From: Sphingobacterium haloxyli
Lineage (GTDB): Bacteria; Bacteroidota; Bacteroidia; Sphingobacteriales; Sphingobacteriaceae
Direction of reading: 5' to 3'
NCBI RefSeq assembly: GCF_002980525.1
Contig: NZ_PVBQ01000017.1
Span: 1 to 64,000 of the forward strand
Length of the DNA stretch: 64,000 bases
Positions within the stretch are counted from its first letter, which is position 1; each line of letters opens with the position of its first letter. Below, piece after piece: positions 45,342-53,848 of the stretch. The notes beneath the pieces are model-generated. The model searched no databases, had not been told where the DNA came from, and saw nothing but the letters and a program-made list of their open reading frames with translations. The translations under genes were made by a program, and so were the position numbers.

Positions 45342-46721
45342 ATGCAACTAAACGCAAAACACATCCGAATAATAACTATCGTAATTCTGTTCTCTATTCT
45401 CGGAGGACAGGCGATATGGGTATACAACTTATATAAAGCGCAGTACCGTTTGGTAACCCAAGTTAAAGATGAAGCGTTGCAAAACGCGATCCTACGTGAA
45501 TATACTTACCGGCACGAAAAGATGGGAGGCACAATTGTCTCTAGTCCACGATTTCTGGAAAGTGATACATCTCGTTATATTACTAAGACAATACAGTTAA
45601 TTGACACCTCTTTTCAAGTACAATTTGACCGGTACGATCCTTACGGCGATGTAAAACTCAGCCAATTCATCCTAAAAGATCACCTTCCCGTCAATGTCTT
45701 TATGCTAGACAGTATCTTTAACCAAGAATTTTCTCTCAGTGGTATAACAGCGGCGTCGACGTATATTGAGTATATTGACGTGAAAAACAATAAAGTACTG
45801 CAACGGTCTAATGACAAGAATAAGCCTGGAGAATATACAGCATCCGAATTAATCATCATCGATATCTTCGATACGCTGGGTATCAAGGGATATATACAAA
45901 TATCAACATCCGCTATTGTAAAAACGATGACTTTCCAACTTATTCTCACGGCATTACTGATTATCATTTGCAGCTTCTTTTTGACGATTATCATCCGATC
46001 ATTTTTCTTGCGGGAGAAAACAGAACGCATGCGACAGGATTCGGTCAACACGATGACGCATGAATTTAAACGCCCTATATCGGTTGCCGTAGCGCAGATT
46101 GCATTGATTCCCCATTATCTTCAAAACGGAAATACAGACAAAGTTCAACGGTATGCTCAACAAAGTCTACTGGAATTGCAGAAGCTCAATAAATACACCG
46201 AACGTATACAAAAGCTAAGCAACAATAAACGGGAAACAATCATACTAAACAAAGAACTCATTAACCTACATGATTTCTTTACTTCACTCGTTGAAAAATA
46301 TGAAAACACGGAAGAGAAGTCGGTAAAAATGACCCTTTCTATAAAAGCTACAGAAACCACGATTTATGCCGATTTGCTACACTTCGCTAATATTATGGAT
46401 AACCTTATTGAAAATGCTATTAAATATTCAACGGAAGATGGTGTAAAAATCGACATCCATGTTTCTGATGAAAGGAACAAGCTAAGGATAAGTGTAAAGG
46501 ACGATGGTCTGGGCATCTCCGAAAAAGATCTGCCCCGTATCTTTCAGAAATTTTATCGCAGCGAAAATAAAAATATACAACAGAAAACCGGATTCGGTTT
46601 AGGGCTTACTTATGTGAAGACCTTGGTAGAAGCACACGCTGGTGACATAGAAGTTGAAAGTAAAGTAGGCCTGGGAACGAAATTTACCGTATCTTTCCCT
46701 TTACGAAACGATGCAGAATAA
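45342..46721 (+). CDS. Sensor histidine kinase
   Basis: A 459-residue protein with two TM helices: the first near residue 20 and the second around 200-220 (LILTALLIIICSFFLTIII), enclosing a 170-residue periplasmic sensor. The H-box is MTHEFKRPISVAVAQI; note K where L is common. The N-box is NIMDNLIENAIKYS, the G1 box DDGLGISEKD, and the G2 box GFGLGLTYVK. It is divergent from the peptide array and overlaps the response regulator by 11 bp. It probably senses a periplasmic signal linked to the peptides or their export. Confidence 0.9.
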   Translation: MQLNAKHIRIITIVILFSILGGQAIWVYNLYKAQYRLVTQVKDEALQNAILREYTYRHEKMGGTIVSSPRFLESDTSRYITKTIQLIDTSFQVQFDRYDPYGDVKLSQFILKDHLPVNVFMLDSIFNQEFSLSGITAASTYIEYIDVKNNKVLQRSNDKNKPGEYTASELIIIDIFDTLGIKGYIQISTSAIVKTMTFQLILTALLIIICSFFLTIIIRSFFLREKTERMRQDSVNTMTHEFKRPISVAVAQIALIPHYLQNGNTDKVQRYAQQSLLELQKLNKYTERIQKLSNNKRETIILNKELINLHDFFTSLVEKYENTEEKSVKMTLSIKATETTIYADLLHFANIMDNLIENAIKYSTEDGVKIDIHVSDERNKLRISVKDDGLGISEKDLPRIFQKFYRSENKNIQQKTGFGLGLTYVKTLVEAHAGDIEVESKVGLGTKFTVSFPLRNDAE

Positions 46722-47391
46722 AATTTTAATCATAGAGGACGATAGGGAGCTTGCTCTTGCTTTGAAAGATTTTTTCGAAGAAAATGCACTGCAGGTTTGG
46801 CATGCAGCTTCGGGAGAAGAAGGTTTAACGTTATATTATACAGTAAAACCCGACCTGATTGTACTGGACGTAATGTTGCCCCTTAAATCTGGATTTGATG
46901 TGATTACAGAAATCCGGGATAAAGATATCAACCTTCCAATCATCATGATGACGGGGTCGGAGTACGACGAAAACAGCCAAGTAAAGGGCTTTACACACGG
47001 TGCGATCAACTATCTGCAAAAACCAATCCTCCCTCAAGTGCTATTAGCGCAGATCAAGAATATACTCACTGTGCCACAAGACCTTACACAATATCAGATT
47101 GGTGGGATCACTATACGCATTCACGCGCAGTACGCTGAGTTCAATACGAAGTCACGTCAGCTCAGAGAGAAGGACATCCAGTTGTTGAATTTGTTACTAC
47201 AACGGAAACACCAAGTAGTATATCGACCTTTTATACTCAAACAAATCTGGAGGGATGATCATCCGGATAAAAATAATCTATTGGATGGCGCCATATCGCG
47301 GATTAGAAGTTTGCTTAAAGAATTCCCCTCCATATGTATCAAAACAGTATACGGAGAAGGGTACCGGTTAGAAGAAAAGTCGTCTTTATAA
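46711..47391 (+). CDS. OmpR-family response regulator
   Basis: A 226-residue protein. The receiver domain has acidic IIEDD at 8-12, the phosphorylated D53 in LIVLDVMLP, and the conserved Lys in LQKPILP. A winged helix fills 130-226, with LKQIWRDDHPDKNNLLDGAI as the recognition helix region. The RR is of the class that binds 11-bp direct repeats, matching the motif found three times in the cluster. It should act on all three promoters. That assignment is inferred from location and motif. Confidence 0.88.
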   Translation: MQNKILIIEDDRELALALKDFFEENALQVWHAASGEEGLTLYYTVKPDLIVLDVMLPLKSGFDVITEIRDKDINLPIIMMTGSEYDENSQVKGFTHGAINYLQKPILPQVLLAQIKNILTVPQDLTQYQIGGITIRIHAQYAEFNTKSRQLREKDIQLLNLLLQRKHQVVYRPFILKQIWRDDHPDKNNLLDGAISRIRSLLKEFPSICIKTVYGEGYRLEEKSSL

Positions 47392-47762
47392 AAACTATTT
47401 CACGATCTGATAAAAGGATGGTTAACAAACAAGATAAATTTAACCGAGATTGACTATCTCGCGCATACATAATTTCCGGTCTGGGGTACTAAGCGAAACA
47501 ACTGGCACAAATCGAACGTAGTATCCACCTATAATTTAGCAGTACAATCTATCTTAAAGTATCAACACACTAATAAACAACTATGAATCAAGGTGTTGAT
47601 AAAAAAATATAGGACGAGGATTATGGTTCTTATTTATCAGGAACGTTAAAAAGTGTCATTACCGAGCGGAATTGAAATGTTTGAAATTCGTACCAACGCG
47701 GTCAAGGAGTTCTACACAAAGAAAAAGGGAAGAATCTGTACATCAATTCGAAACCTTAACTC
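47392..47762. other. AT-rich intergenic stretch without a recognisable gene
   Basis: Only scraps of reading frame are seen, for example HDLIKGWLTNKINLTEID with no start, and DEDYGSYLSGTLKSVITER. Neither belongs to a family I know. There is no clear terminator after the response regulator. Confidence 0.4.
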
Positions 47763-47836
47763 TTAACTCTGCTTCACCAGACTCATAGTATACTCTAAAT
47801 TTTTGGTGTCTGCTACAACAATTTCATAATCACCAT
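47763..47836 (-). pseudogene. C-terminal tail of a DUF5655-type gene
   Basis: The frame GNGDYEIVVADTKNLEYTM followed by SLVKQS and a stop matches the last residues of the intact gene (YQIAVRNTEDLEYIMSLVKQ). It begins exactly where the DUF2075 gene breaks, so a deletion joined the two. Confidence 0.65.
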
Positions 47837-48788
47837 TGCCCCTGTGGCATAATGCGTACTGACATCCAGCGCAGTTAGATCGGCCAACAGCTGTAGACCT
47901 ACTACAGATTTTCCGGTGCCTGCACCGCCTTTGACGATGATGGCATACTTATCCTGTCCTTTAGCTTTTTGGGCCAGCGACATGACCGTATCGTACACGA
48001 TCAGCTGTTCGTCCAGCAGGATATAATCTCCTTTGGCCTTTGCCCTACCAAACAGTTGAAGCTCGCCGTTGAATTTTTTTTTGTTTGATGACGTCGGAGA
48101 CTTGTTTGAGCAGTTTCTTAGATGGCCGGAGTTTGCTATGCTCCACTTCTTCGAGAATGCTCATCCCCTCGCCTGCTCCAACGCGGTTGTGGATAAAGGC
48201 GGTAAGTTCGTCACGGTCGTCTGCGCCATATATCGGAAACCGCTCTACCGCATCTTGAAAGCGGCTATCGAGCAATGTCTGATCGGTAGAGATGCTATAA
48301 TTGTGTCGGTAGCTACAGGCGGACAACTGAATGGGTTTCGTTTCTTGATAAAAGGCGCTGTTGTTCTCTTTGAGGTAGTAGAGATAGTTGCCGACCTGCA
48401 CGCTTGGGTGAAGGACCTGACGGTTGCCCCCGCCGACCCAGGTCAGTACGTAATCGCTGTCGTAGTCCGTAAAGTTGCACTTTTCCCATTGCTTGAGCTC
48501 GATGATAACGGCCTGTTTCTGCTGTTGCTCGTCATGCCCGTAGATAACCACATCGATCCGTTTGGCGCTAAGCGGGAGTTTATACTCCACCATAACGCCC
48601 TGTTCGCTCAGGTTCTGGCGTTCGAGTATATCGGACAGGCGGAACAGCGAATTGCGCCACGACATGACTTCGTTTTGCGAGGGGTTGTATCCGAATTGCA
48701 GCAAGAATTGCTCGCGGAGTATGTCGGCCAGTTTATTTTGGATATTTAATTGTATAAACTCGGTTGCTGACCCGGCGTATAGCTTCAT
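47837..48788 (-). pseudogene. DUF2075 ATPase gene, copy B, frameshifted and truncated
   Basis: ATG 48788 opens MKLYAGSATEFIQL. The N-terminal nuclease-like domain contains IDVVIYGH and AVIIELKQWEKCNF, an E-x-K motif. Near 48074-48082 a run of nine T (A in the mRNA) puts the remainder in another frame: GELQLFGRAKAKGDYILLDE then YAIIVKGGAGTGKSVVGLQ, the Walker A. The sequence ends after Walker A and is fused to the DUF5655 tail. The poly-A slip could be real or a sequencing artefact. Confidence 0.72.
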
Positions 48789-49164
48789 AATTCGTCGTAT
48801 TTTTTTGCGGTGCCTTTGGCTTTTTCTACGGGATATTTTTCGTTGTTGCGTTTGATCTTGTCCTCGATGATCTGCTGGATATCGAGTCCATGCTTGTCGG
48901 CTAATAAAAGGGCGTACATCAGCACATCCGCCAGTTCTTCTTTCAGCTTTTGGGGATCGGCTTCTTCGTTGCCTTTCCAGAGGAATAGTTCCAGTAGCTC
49001 GGAGGCTTCTATACTGAGGGCTACGGCGAGATCCTTGGAATTGTGGAACTGCTGCCAGTCGCGGGCGTCGCGAAAGTTCCTGATCTGCTGCAAGAGTTGT
49101 TCGATATCTGCATGGTGTGCTTCAAAAACGGCTTGATGGCTAAATTTACGAATTTTGTGGGAGT
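48532..49164. repeat. Duplicated MazG/DUF2075 segment, copy B
   Basis: Same-orientation copy of 25141-25771. It keeps more of the DUF2075 gene to the left than copy A does. Confidence 0.85.
48785..49093 (-). pseudogene. MazG-like gene, copy B, start codon region damaged
   Basis: Nearly identical to the MazG gene at 25394-25723, but one T is missing in the start region. Copy A has ATG ACA GAT ATC, copy B ATG CAG ATA TC, which puts ATG out of frame. A TTG further in could still start a 102-residue protein (QQIRNFRDARDW). The catalytic helix DLAVALSIEASELLELFLW is unaffected. Confidence 0.7.
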
Positions 49165-49199
49165 TTCATTTACTCTTTCTTTATACTTGGTTCGCTACT

Positions 49200-49345
49200 T
49201 ATTCGCAAGTTGTTCGGAAGAGTACCGGGATTTTACCGGGGAAGTACTGGGGATTTACCGTGTTGCGTACGGTAAATTCTCGGTAAACACTCGGTAAATC
49301 CCCATTGAATGGGCGAACAAAGTGCGAACAGTGTGCGAATACTGT
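49200..49345. repeat. Extragenic repeat-rich region
   Basis: Short repeats fill this stretch: GGGGATTTACCG mirrors CGGTAAATCCCC; CTCGGTAAA occurs twice; GTGCGAACA and GTGCGAATA follow each other. Nothing codes here. From 49346 to 49498 I see no gene. Confidence 0.5.
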
Positions 49346-49498
49346 TTAAGTAATGTTCGAAGAAAGGACGACCTGACAAATTAATTGAAATCGTAGTTGG
49401 AAGCTTAGGTATTAGCCAAGGTACGATCAGGGTGCTCAACGGATGGCCTGCTCCAACGCATGTGGGCTATCCATAATACGGAACTCGGCGAATCACAA

Positions 49499-50500
49499 TC
49501 ATCGAGAGGATTTGTTAAATCTTTCCTCGATCTCTTTTATCCTATCCAAAAGCTGTTCCCAATTTAAACTTTCTCCGATGATCATATGCTCTTGAATAGT
49601 TCTATAGTCAGCTCCCCATTTTTCTATTATAGTTTCGAGCGGTAGGATTTTTAACTTTCCTTTCCTATGATTGGAGTAATCCATTCCCCTTAATGGCGTT
49701 ACTGTTTTGCGATGCTGAACAATAGTATCAAATAGCTCATGATCTGCAATAGCCATTTCACCAAACTCAGCGTTCATAATTTTATCTAGATCATAAAGAT
49801 GCCTGGTTAATCGATCTGTTCTGATTTTATCCGGTGGTTTTGAAAACTCCTCGTGTAGTAGAAGTACCTTCTCAATAAAAGTTCGCGTTGGAATAACTAC
49901 CTGAACATCAAATGACGGCTCAGTAAAATCGAGATCTTTATAATGATGGTCAAGAAACGATATCACGGATTTTGTTTCAAACGGTTCGGTTAATGATCTC
50001 GCGCCCATTTCCAACAGAACCCGTTGTTGAATATAGGCATTATCGGTCGGAACAACGGATTGGTAATATATCTCTAATGTATTTGGATCACTAGTATCAT
50101 CAATATGTTCGTTATACCTAATTTCATATAATTTCTCATCAATGCCTAGCTGATTCAGTTGATTGATAAGCTCCTCACGGAATTCATTAATAATAAAACC
50201 TCCAGAGGCCCTTCTCAATTTTTTTATTTGAGATTTAGATGTCAATTGATCAAATCCTAACAGATACCGATCAATAACCAGGTCTATATCTTCCGAGAAA
50301 CGATCTATCAGGTTATACGCCTTACTCAATGACGTTCCACCTTTGAAGATTATTGAATCTGAATATTTAGATCGAAAAACTGCTTTTAATATAATACATA
50401 CCCACCAATCCTTTTCCACCACAAATGCTGGTAATCCTATAGAATTTTCCACTTGCTCCAAAACCTGAAGCTTTTGTTCATCGGTCAGATTTATCCACAT
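49499..50500 (-). CDS. AbiEii/AbiGii-family nucleotidyltransferase toxin
   Basis: A 333-residue protein. IIFKGGTSLSKAYNLIDRFS is followed by EDIDLVID: glycine loop 54-57 and metal-binding D71/D73 of a polymerase-beta-like nucleotidyltransferase. The N-terminal VEKDWWVCIILKAVF is typical of the AbiEii family. It is separated by 3 bp from the AbiEi-like partner upstream. Both genes are intact in this module. Activity against tRNA or other nucleic acid is known for relatives only. Confidence 0.85.
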   Translation of the reverse strand: MWINLTDEQKLQVLEQVENSIGLPAFVVEKDWWVCIILKAVFRSKYSDSIIFKGGTSLSKAYNLIDRFSEDIDLVIDRYLLGFDQLTSKSQIKKLRRASGGFIINEFREELINQLNQLGIDEKLYEIRYNEHIDDTSDPNTLEIYYQSVVPTDNAYIQQRVLLEMGARSLTEPFETKSVISFLDHHYKDLDFTEPSFDVQVVIPTRTFIEKVLLLHEEFSKPPDKIRTDRLTRHLYDLDKIMNAEFGEMAIADHELFDTIVQHRKTVTPLRGMDYSNHRKGKLKILPLETIIEKWGADYRTIQEHMIIGESLNWEQLLDRIKEIEERFNKSSR

Positions 50501-50503
50501 ACT

Positions 50504-51106
50504 TTAAGATTGATAAAGGTTATTGATTTGTTTTTGAATCCATACTGGTGCATATACTACTTGATTTTGCATCACTTTCTCATCTAACTTTTTCACGGCT
50601 TGCTTAATGGTATTTAAAAACTCTTCAGTAATCTCTTGTTGCCCTTTTTCCTTAAAAGCCTGCACGATGAGATGCAGTAACTCGTCTTTTATGGCAAAGC
50701 TTTTGGGAACAGTTCGTTTAAATTTGATGATTCTATTTCCTATTTTCACTTCACGTTGCGAGCCATCAGTAAGATACACCGCTTTTAATGGGACTTGTGT
50801 CGTAAGCCCTAGTAAATATAACGCCATCACGCCTGTTGGTGCGATGCGAGCTTTATCTCTTTTGGCAATTTCCCTTGCAATCTCTTCAAGATTGGGATAT
50901 ATCGTACCCAGCAGAGGATCTTTCTTTGGTTTGATATAGATACCATGAGCCAGTCTTTCAATAAAACCATCATTCTCCATACGGAAAAGCGTCAGCCGGA
51001 TATTCTCCGGTGTCGCAAAATGCTTAAAGTCTTCGGCAAAAAATAATTCGCCACGCGACGATTTCGAAACCTTGTTTTCTATCTTATTTTTAGCTGTTTC
51101 CGGCAT
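50504..51106 (-). CDS. AbiEi-like antitoxin (DUF6088 type)
   Basis: A 200-residue protein. The N-terminal winged helix includes ATPENIRLTLFRMENDGFIE and RLAHGIYIKPKK, then DKARIAPTGVMALYLLGLTT. This pattern is standard for DUF6088/AbiEi antitoxins that repress their operon and neutralise the following nucleotidyltransferase. It starts 15 bp before a TTACAAATATTTACTAAATT-like promoter region and overlaps nothing. Confidence 0.82.
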   Translation of the reverse strand: MPETAKNKIENKVSKSSRGELFFAEDFKHFATPENIRLTLFRMENDGFIERLAHGIYIKPKKDPLLGTIYPNLEEIAREIAKRDKARIAPTGVMALYLLGLTTQVPLKAVYLTDGSQREVKIGNRIIKFKRTVPKSFAIKDELLHLIVQAFKEKGQQEITEEFLNTIKQAVKKLDEKVMQNQVVYAPVWIQKQINNLYQS

Positions 51107-51269
51107 TTATAAATTCGTTAATCTGTAACAAATTTAGTAAATATTTGTTACAAGTAAAAAACCAACAGGTTTCCACGCAAGATATGCATACCAAAGATGC
51201 ACTGAAAAATGGCGAAACCAATCAGCGTATTTTTCTGCTCAATGCTTGGAAAGAAACAAGTGAAATTTT

Positions 51270-51310
51270 TACTGATGACATCGAGGTTGTAGTATTTCAC
51301 ATCACGGGTC
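51270..51310 (-). pseudogene. RhuM-like motif scrap
   Basis: The minus frame reads RDVKYYNLDVIS, matching the RhuM string also found at 15562-15617. It has lost both ends. The 51107-51269 flank has no gene. Confidence 0.35.
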
Positions 51311-51340
51311 TATGTTTTATCTTATATAGCACCGTGCTGA

Positions 51341-51369
51341 GTGGTTGTTCGGAAATTCCGAACAACCAC
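51341..51369. repeat. Perfect 14-bp inverted repeat
   Basis: GTGGTTGTTCGGAA and TTCCGAACAACCAC flank a single A. No T-run follows, so it is not a typical terminator. It sits between two gene remnants. Confidence 0.7.
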
Positions 51370-51419
51370 TTCCTCTTCGAGCTCTCCCTCTTCGAAAAAT
51401 GCTTAATATATTTACTAAC

Positions 51420-51580
51420 TCGTCACTATCTGTTAAACTATCTTCAGATAAGCGTTTATTTTTGAAGCCACGATTACGAAAAAAAGTAAATGTCTCCTTC
51501 TTCAGATCATCAACTGATACACGGGGAACAGCCGCGCCATCCCAACGGACACCTTTCTTCTGTAGTAGAAATTTATCCAA
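51420..51580 (-). pseudogene. Fragment of a third Schlafen/AlbA_2-type protein
   Basis: The minus frame encodes KFLLQKKGVRWDGAAVPRV, DDLKKETFTFFRNRGFKNKR and LSEDSLTDSDELV. 'W.....P....dl.ke.f..F....... RLSE' is the region behind the AlbA_2 core. Neither start nor ATPase part remains. Confidence 0.55.
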
Positions 51581-51635
51581 GGCTACGCAGTAGGGAATAT
51601 TATCAAATTATGGGACAAATTACGATCTTTACACA

Positions 51636-52562
51636 ATGAGCATGTCGCAAGAAATATGGGAAGAATTTATTAAAAAGTACCCACAGGCAAATAGTGGTAA
51701 ACTATCTATCGAGCAGATCAATGTCTTGATGGCAAAATATTTGGAGAAACGTAATGCGTCAGCAGTCGATGATTTTGATGGACTCAGTCCGCACCAAATG
51801 CACCTCCTACTCCACTATCCTTTAGCTGAGGATAGCCCATTGAAATGGGTAGCTCCTCATTATGAAAGCGATTTGGATGCGATCCCGTTATTGGCACTAT
51901 CCGACATGTTGTTGGCAGAAATACAAAAAGCGGGCGAGCTCAGACTCACAGCGAAAGGTAATCTTCCGGTGGCGGTGTGCACATTGTTGGTGAAGAAAAA
52001 TTTAATCGACTGGAAGTACATGAAATACGTAAAAATACTTTCGGAGGATAATATTCCATATATATGGCCAATCAAGGAGTACCTCACTACGGAAGGCTTG
52101 ATCAAGAAACGTAATAACAAGCTGTCCGTGACAAAAAAGGGGGAGAAGTATCCAAAGCTTGGTCACAGCGAAAGACTGCTGCAACTTCTTTCCTTTTTTA
52201 CTGCTCGATTTAACTGGCAGAATCTTTACGGCATAGAAGATGACGGAGAAATTGGCTCCATGGGATGGGCGTTTTCGCTCTATCTGTTCAGGAAATATGG
52301 CCACGAAACGAAAAACGCGCAATTCTATGCGGATAAATGGACCCGCGCCTTTCATACGCAGTACTGGTCTGAACGGAATAATCCAGCTTACAAAGCAATC
52401 ATATCCGATATTAGATATGCATATGAACACCGATTTTTCGGGTGCTTTGCTAAGTGGTTCGGTTTAGCGGAGGTTGAAGAAATTCAAATTCCGAAACAGA
52501 TGATATCGCTGATGGAAGTAAAGAAGTCTGAAACGCTGGACAAGTGCTTTGGAATGAGATAG
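51636..52562 (+). CDS. Conserved hypothetical protein with winged-helix-like middle
   Basis: A 308-residue soluble protein. DDFDGLSPHQMHLLLHYPL (about 44-62) and AGELRLTAKGNLPVAV (95-110) are conserved-looking strings in a family that I know only as hypothetical. EYLTTEGLIKKRNNKLSVTK (150-169) has the look of a winged-helix wing. It is a single gene. ATG 51636 and 51642 are both possible. Function unknown. Confidence 0.55.
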   Translation: MSMSQEIWEEFIKKYPQANSGKLSIEQINVLMAKYLEKRNASAVDDFDGLSPHQMHLLLHYPLAEDSPLKWVAPHYESDLDAIPLLALSDMLLAEIQKAGELRLTAKGNLPVAVCTLLVKKNLIDWKYMKYVKILSEDNIPYIWPIKEYLTTEGLIKKRNNKLSVTKKGEKYPKLGHSERLLQLLSFFTARFNWQNLYGIEDDGEIGSMGWAFSLYLFRKYGHETKNAQFYADKWTRAFHTQYWSERNNPAYKAIISDIRYAYEHRFFGCFAKWFGLAEVEEIQIPKQMISLMEVKKSETLDKCFGMR

Positions 52563-52693
52563 CTAATAGTACGGCATTGCTCCTGATCAATAATTCAATG
52601 TTATTGAGGAATAGACTGGTTATTGTGAGAAAATAATTAGTGTTGCTAATCTAGCTGATATTCTCCTTTGTTTAGGGCATTGACAAAAGAAGA

Positions 52694-53047
52694 CTATTTG
52701 AGTAAAAACTCACCTTTTTCTTCTACAATCTCATTTCCCCATTTTGAAATTGCTTCCAAAACCGGAATAAAACTCCTTCCAAAATCGGTCAAGTTGTAGA
52801 TTACCTTTATTGGTGGCTTTTCGCCATAAACCTTTCGGGAGACTAATCCGTCTTTTTCCAATTGTTTCAGTTGTAAGCTTAAGGTCATTTCTGTGACTGT
52901 CTGCATTTCTCTACGAAGCTCACTGTAGCGTCTATCTCCATTTTTTAAATGGTGTAATATTACAGTTTTCCATCTTCCGCCCACTAAATCCATTGTCAAA
53001 CTAACCGCACAAGGATAGGTTTTGTTTTTAAATTTTACGTTTCTCAT
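52694..53047 (-). CDS. HxlR-family transcriptional regulator
   Basis: About 117 residues from ATG 53047 (MRNVKFKNKTYPCAVSLT); ATG 53068 overlaps the operator palindrome and is less likely. The winged helix shows VGGRWKTVILHHLKNGDRRY, SELRREMQTVTEMTLSLQLK and the wing GLVSRKVYGEKPPIKVIYNL. A Cys in the N-terminal stretch (YPCAV) is common in HxlR proteins and may sense electrophiles or oxidants. It is divergent from the oxidoreductase, which it probably represses. Confidence 0.85.
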   Translation of the reverse strand: MRNVKFKNKTYPCAVSLTMDLVGGRWKTVILHHLKNGDRRYSELRREMQTVTEMTLSLQLKQLEKDGLVSRKVYGEKPPIKVIYNLTDFGRSFIPVLEAISKWGNEIVEEKGEFLLK

Positions 53048-53061
53048 ATCTTTTTTTATAG

Positions 53062-53129
53062 CTATCAAACTTGATAGTTATTGTAAATGCAATTTACTAA
53101 AAATACTTTTGTAGCTATAATTTTTATAG
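53062..53129. promoter_or_regulatory. Two candidate HxlR operators
   Basis: CTATCAA-n2-TTGATAG (53062-53077) and CTATAA-n3-TTATAG (53115-53129) are perfect palindromes in the gap between the divergent genes. The first overlaps the regulator start region. Confidence 0.5.
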
Positions 53130-53153
53130 TATAACTTCTAAAGTAAAAAAAAT

Positions 53154-53702
53154 ATGGCATTAGTTATTTTAGCGCATCCGAATTTAGATAAGTCAGTAGC
53201 GAACAAAACAATCATTGAAGAATTGAGAAAAAGTAATTTGCAGTTAGAAATACGTAATCTTCATGAATTGTATCCTGATTTTAAAATTGATATTCAAGCG
53301 GAACAACAAGCTTTATTACGGCATGAAACTATTGTTTTCCAATATCCATTCTTTTGGCTGAGTATACCTGCTATTTTGAAACAATGGTTTGATACCGTGT
53401 TTGAATACCAATTTGCTTACGGTTCGAAAGGAGACAAACTAAAAAACAAAAATTTTGTTTCGAGCTTTACCATTGGTTCGCCCGAAAATGCTTACCAGAC
53501 ATTAGGTAAGCATAATTTCCGTGTTTATGAATTTTGCAAAAGCATTGAGCAAACTGCACATTATGCACAAATGAATTACACGGAACCACTTTATTTTTAT
53601 GGTGCATCTTCAACAGGAAAATTCAATACCGAAGATGATATAAAAATTAATGCAAAAAAACATGCGAACAAACTGATTACTAAGGTACGGGAACTTGAAT
53701 AA
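53154..53702 (+). CDS. NAD(P)H-dependent oxidoreductase, flavodoxin-like fold
   Basis: A 182-residue enzyme of the MdaB/KefF quinone-reductase type. MALVILAHPNLDKSVANKT is the FMN phosphate-binding start, and VFQYPFFWLSIPAILKQWFD is the family hallmark, followed by FTIGSPENAY. It probably reduces quinones or other electrophiles using NAD(P)H and FMN. Pairing with an HxlR regulator fits an inducible detoxification unit. Confidence 0.85.
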   Translation: MALVILAHPNLDKSVANKTIIEELRKSNLQLEIRNLHELYPDFKIDIQAEQQALLRHETIVFQYPFFWLSIPAILKQWFDTVFEYQFAYGSKGDKLKNKNFVSSFTIGSPENAYQTLGKHNFRVYEFCKSIEQTAHYAQMNYTEPLYFYGASSTGKFNTEDDIKINAKKHANKLITKVRELE

Positions 53703-53770
53703 TGTTCCTGTAATCTATATCGGGGAAAAAGGAGGAGCCGGGTATAATATCCCTTTATTTTGAAGTCTAT

Positions 53771-53848
53771 TTAAACAGAATTTTTGTATTCGGTTAAATT
53801 AACACCCGACTGCTTTTTGAAAAATTTGTTCAGCTTGCATACACCGGA
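53771..53848 (-). pseudogene. C-terminal tail of an AraC-family regulator cut by IS21
   Basis: The frame SGVCKLNKFFKKQSGVN then LTEYKNSV matches the second helix-turn-helix end of AraC regulators ('..LN..FK...G....EY'). It abuts the IS21-type end at 53846. The rest of the gene is absent. Confidence 0.6.

Noticed and set aside
49233..49439. 68-codon minus frame (MSTLIVPWLIPKLPTTI)
   Set aside because: It is produced by the short repeats of the region and lacks a protein-like pattern.
51145..51465. 106-codon plus frame (MLQVKNQQVSTQDM)
   Set aside because: It runs antisense through the RhuM-like scrap and into the palindrome; no domain or conserved pattern.
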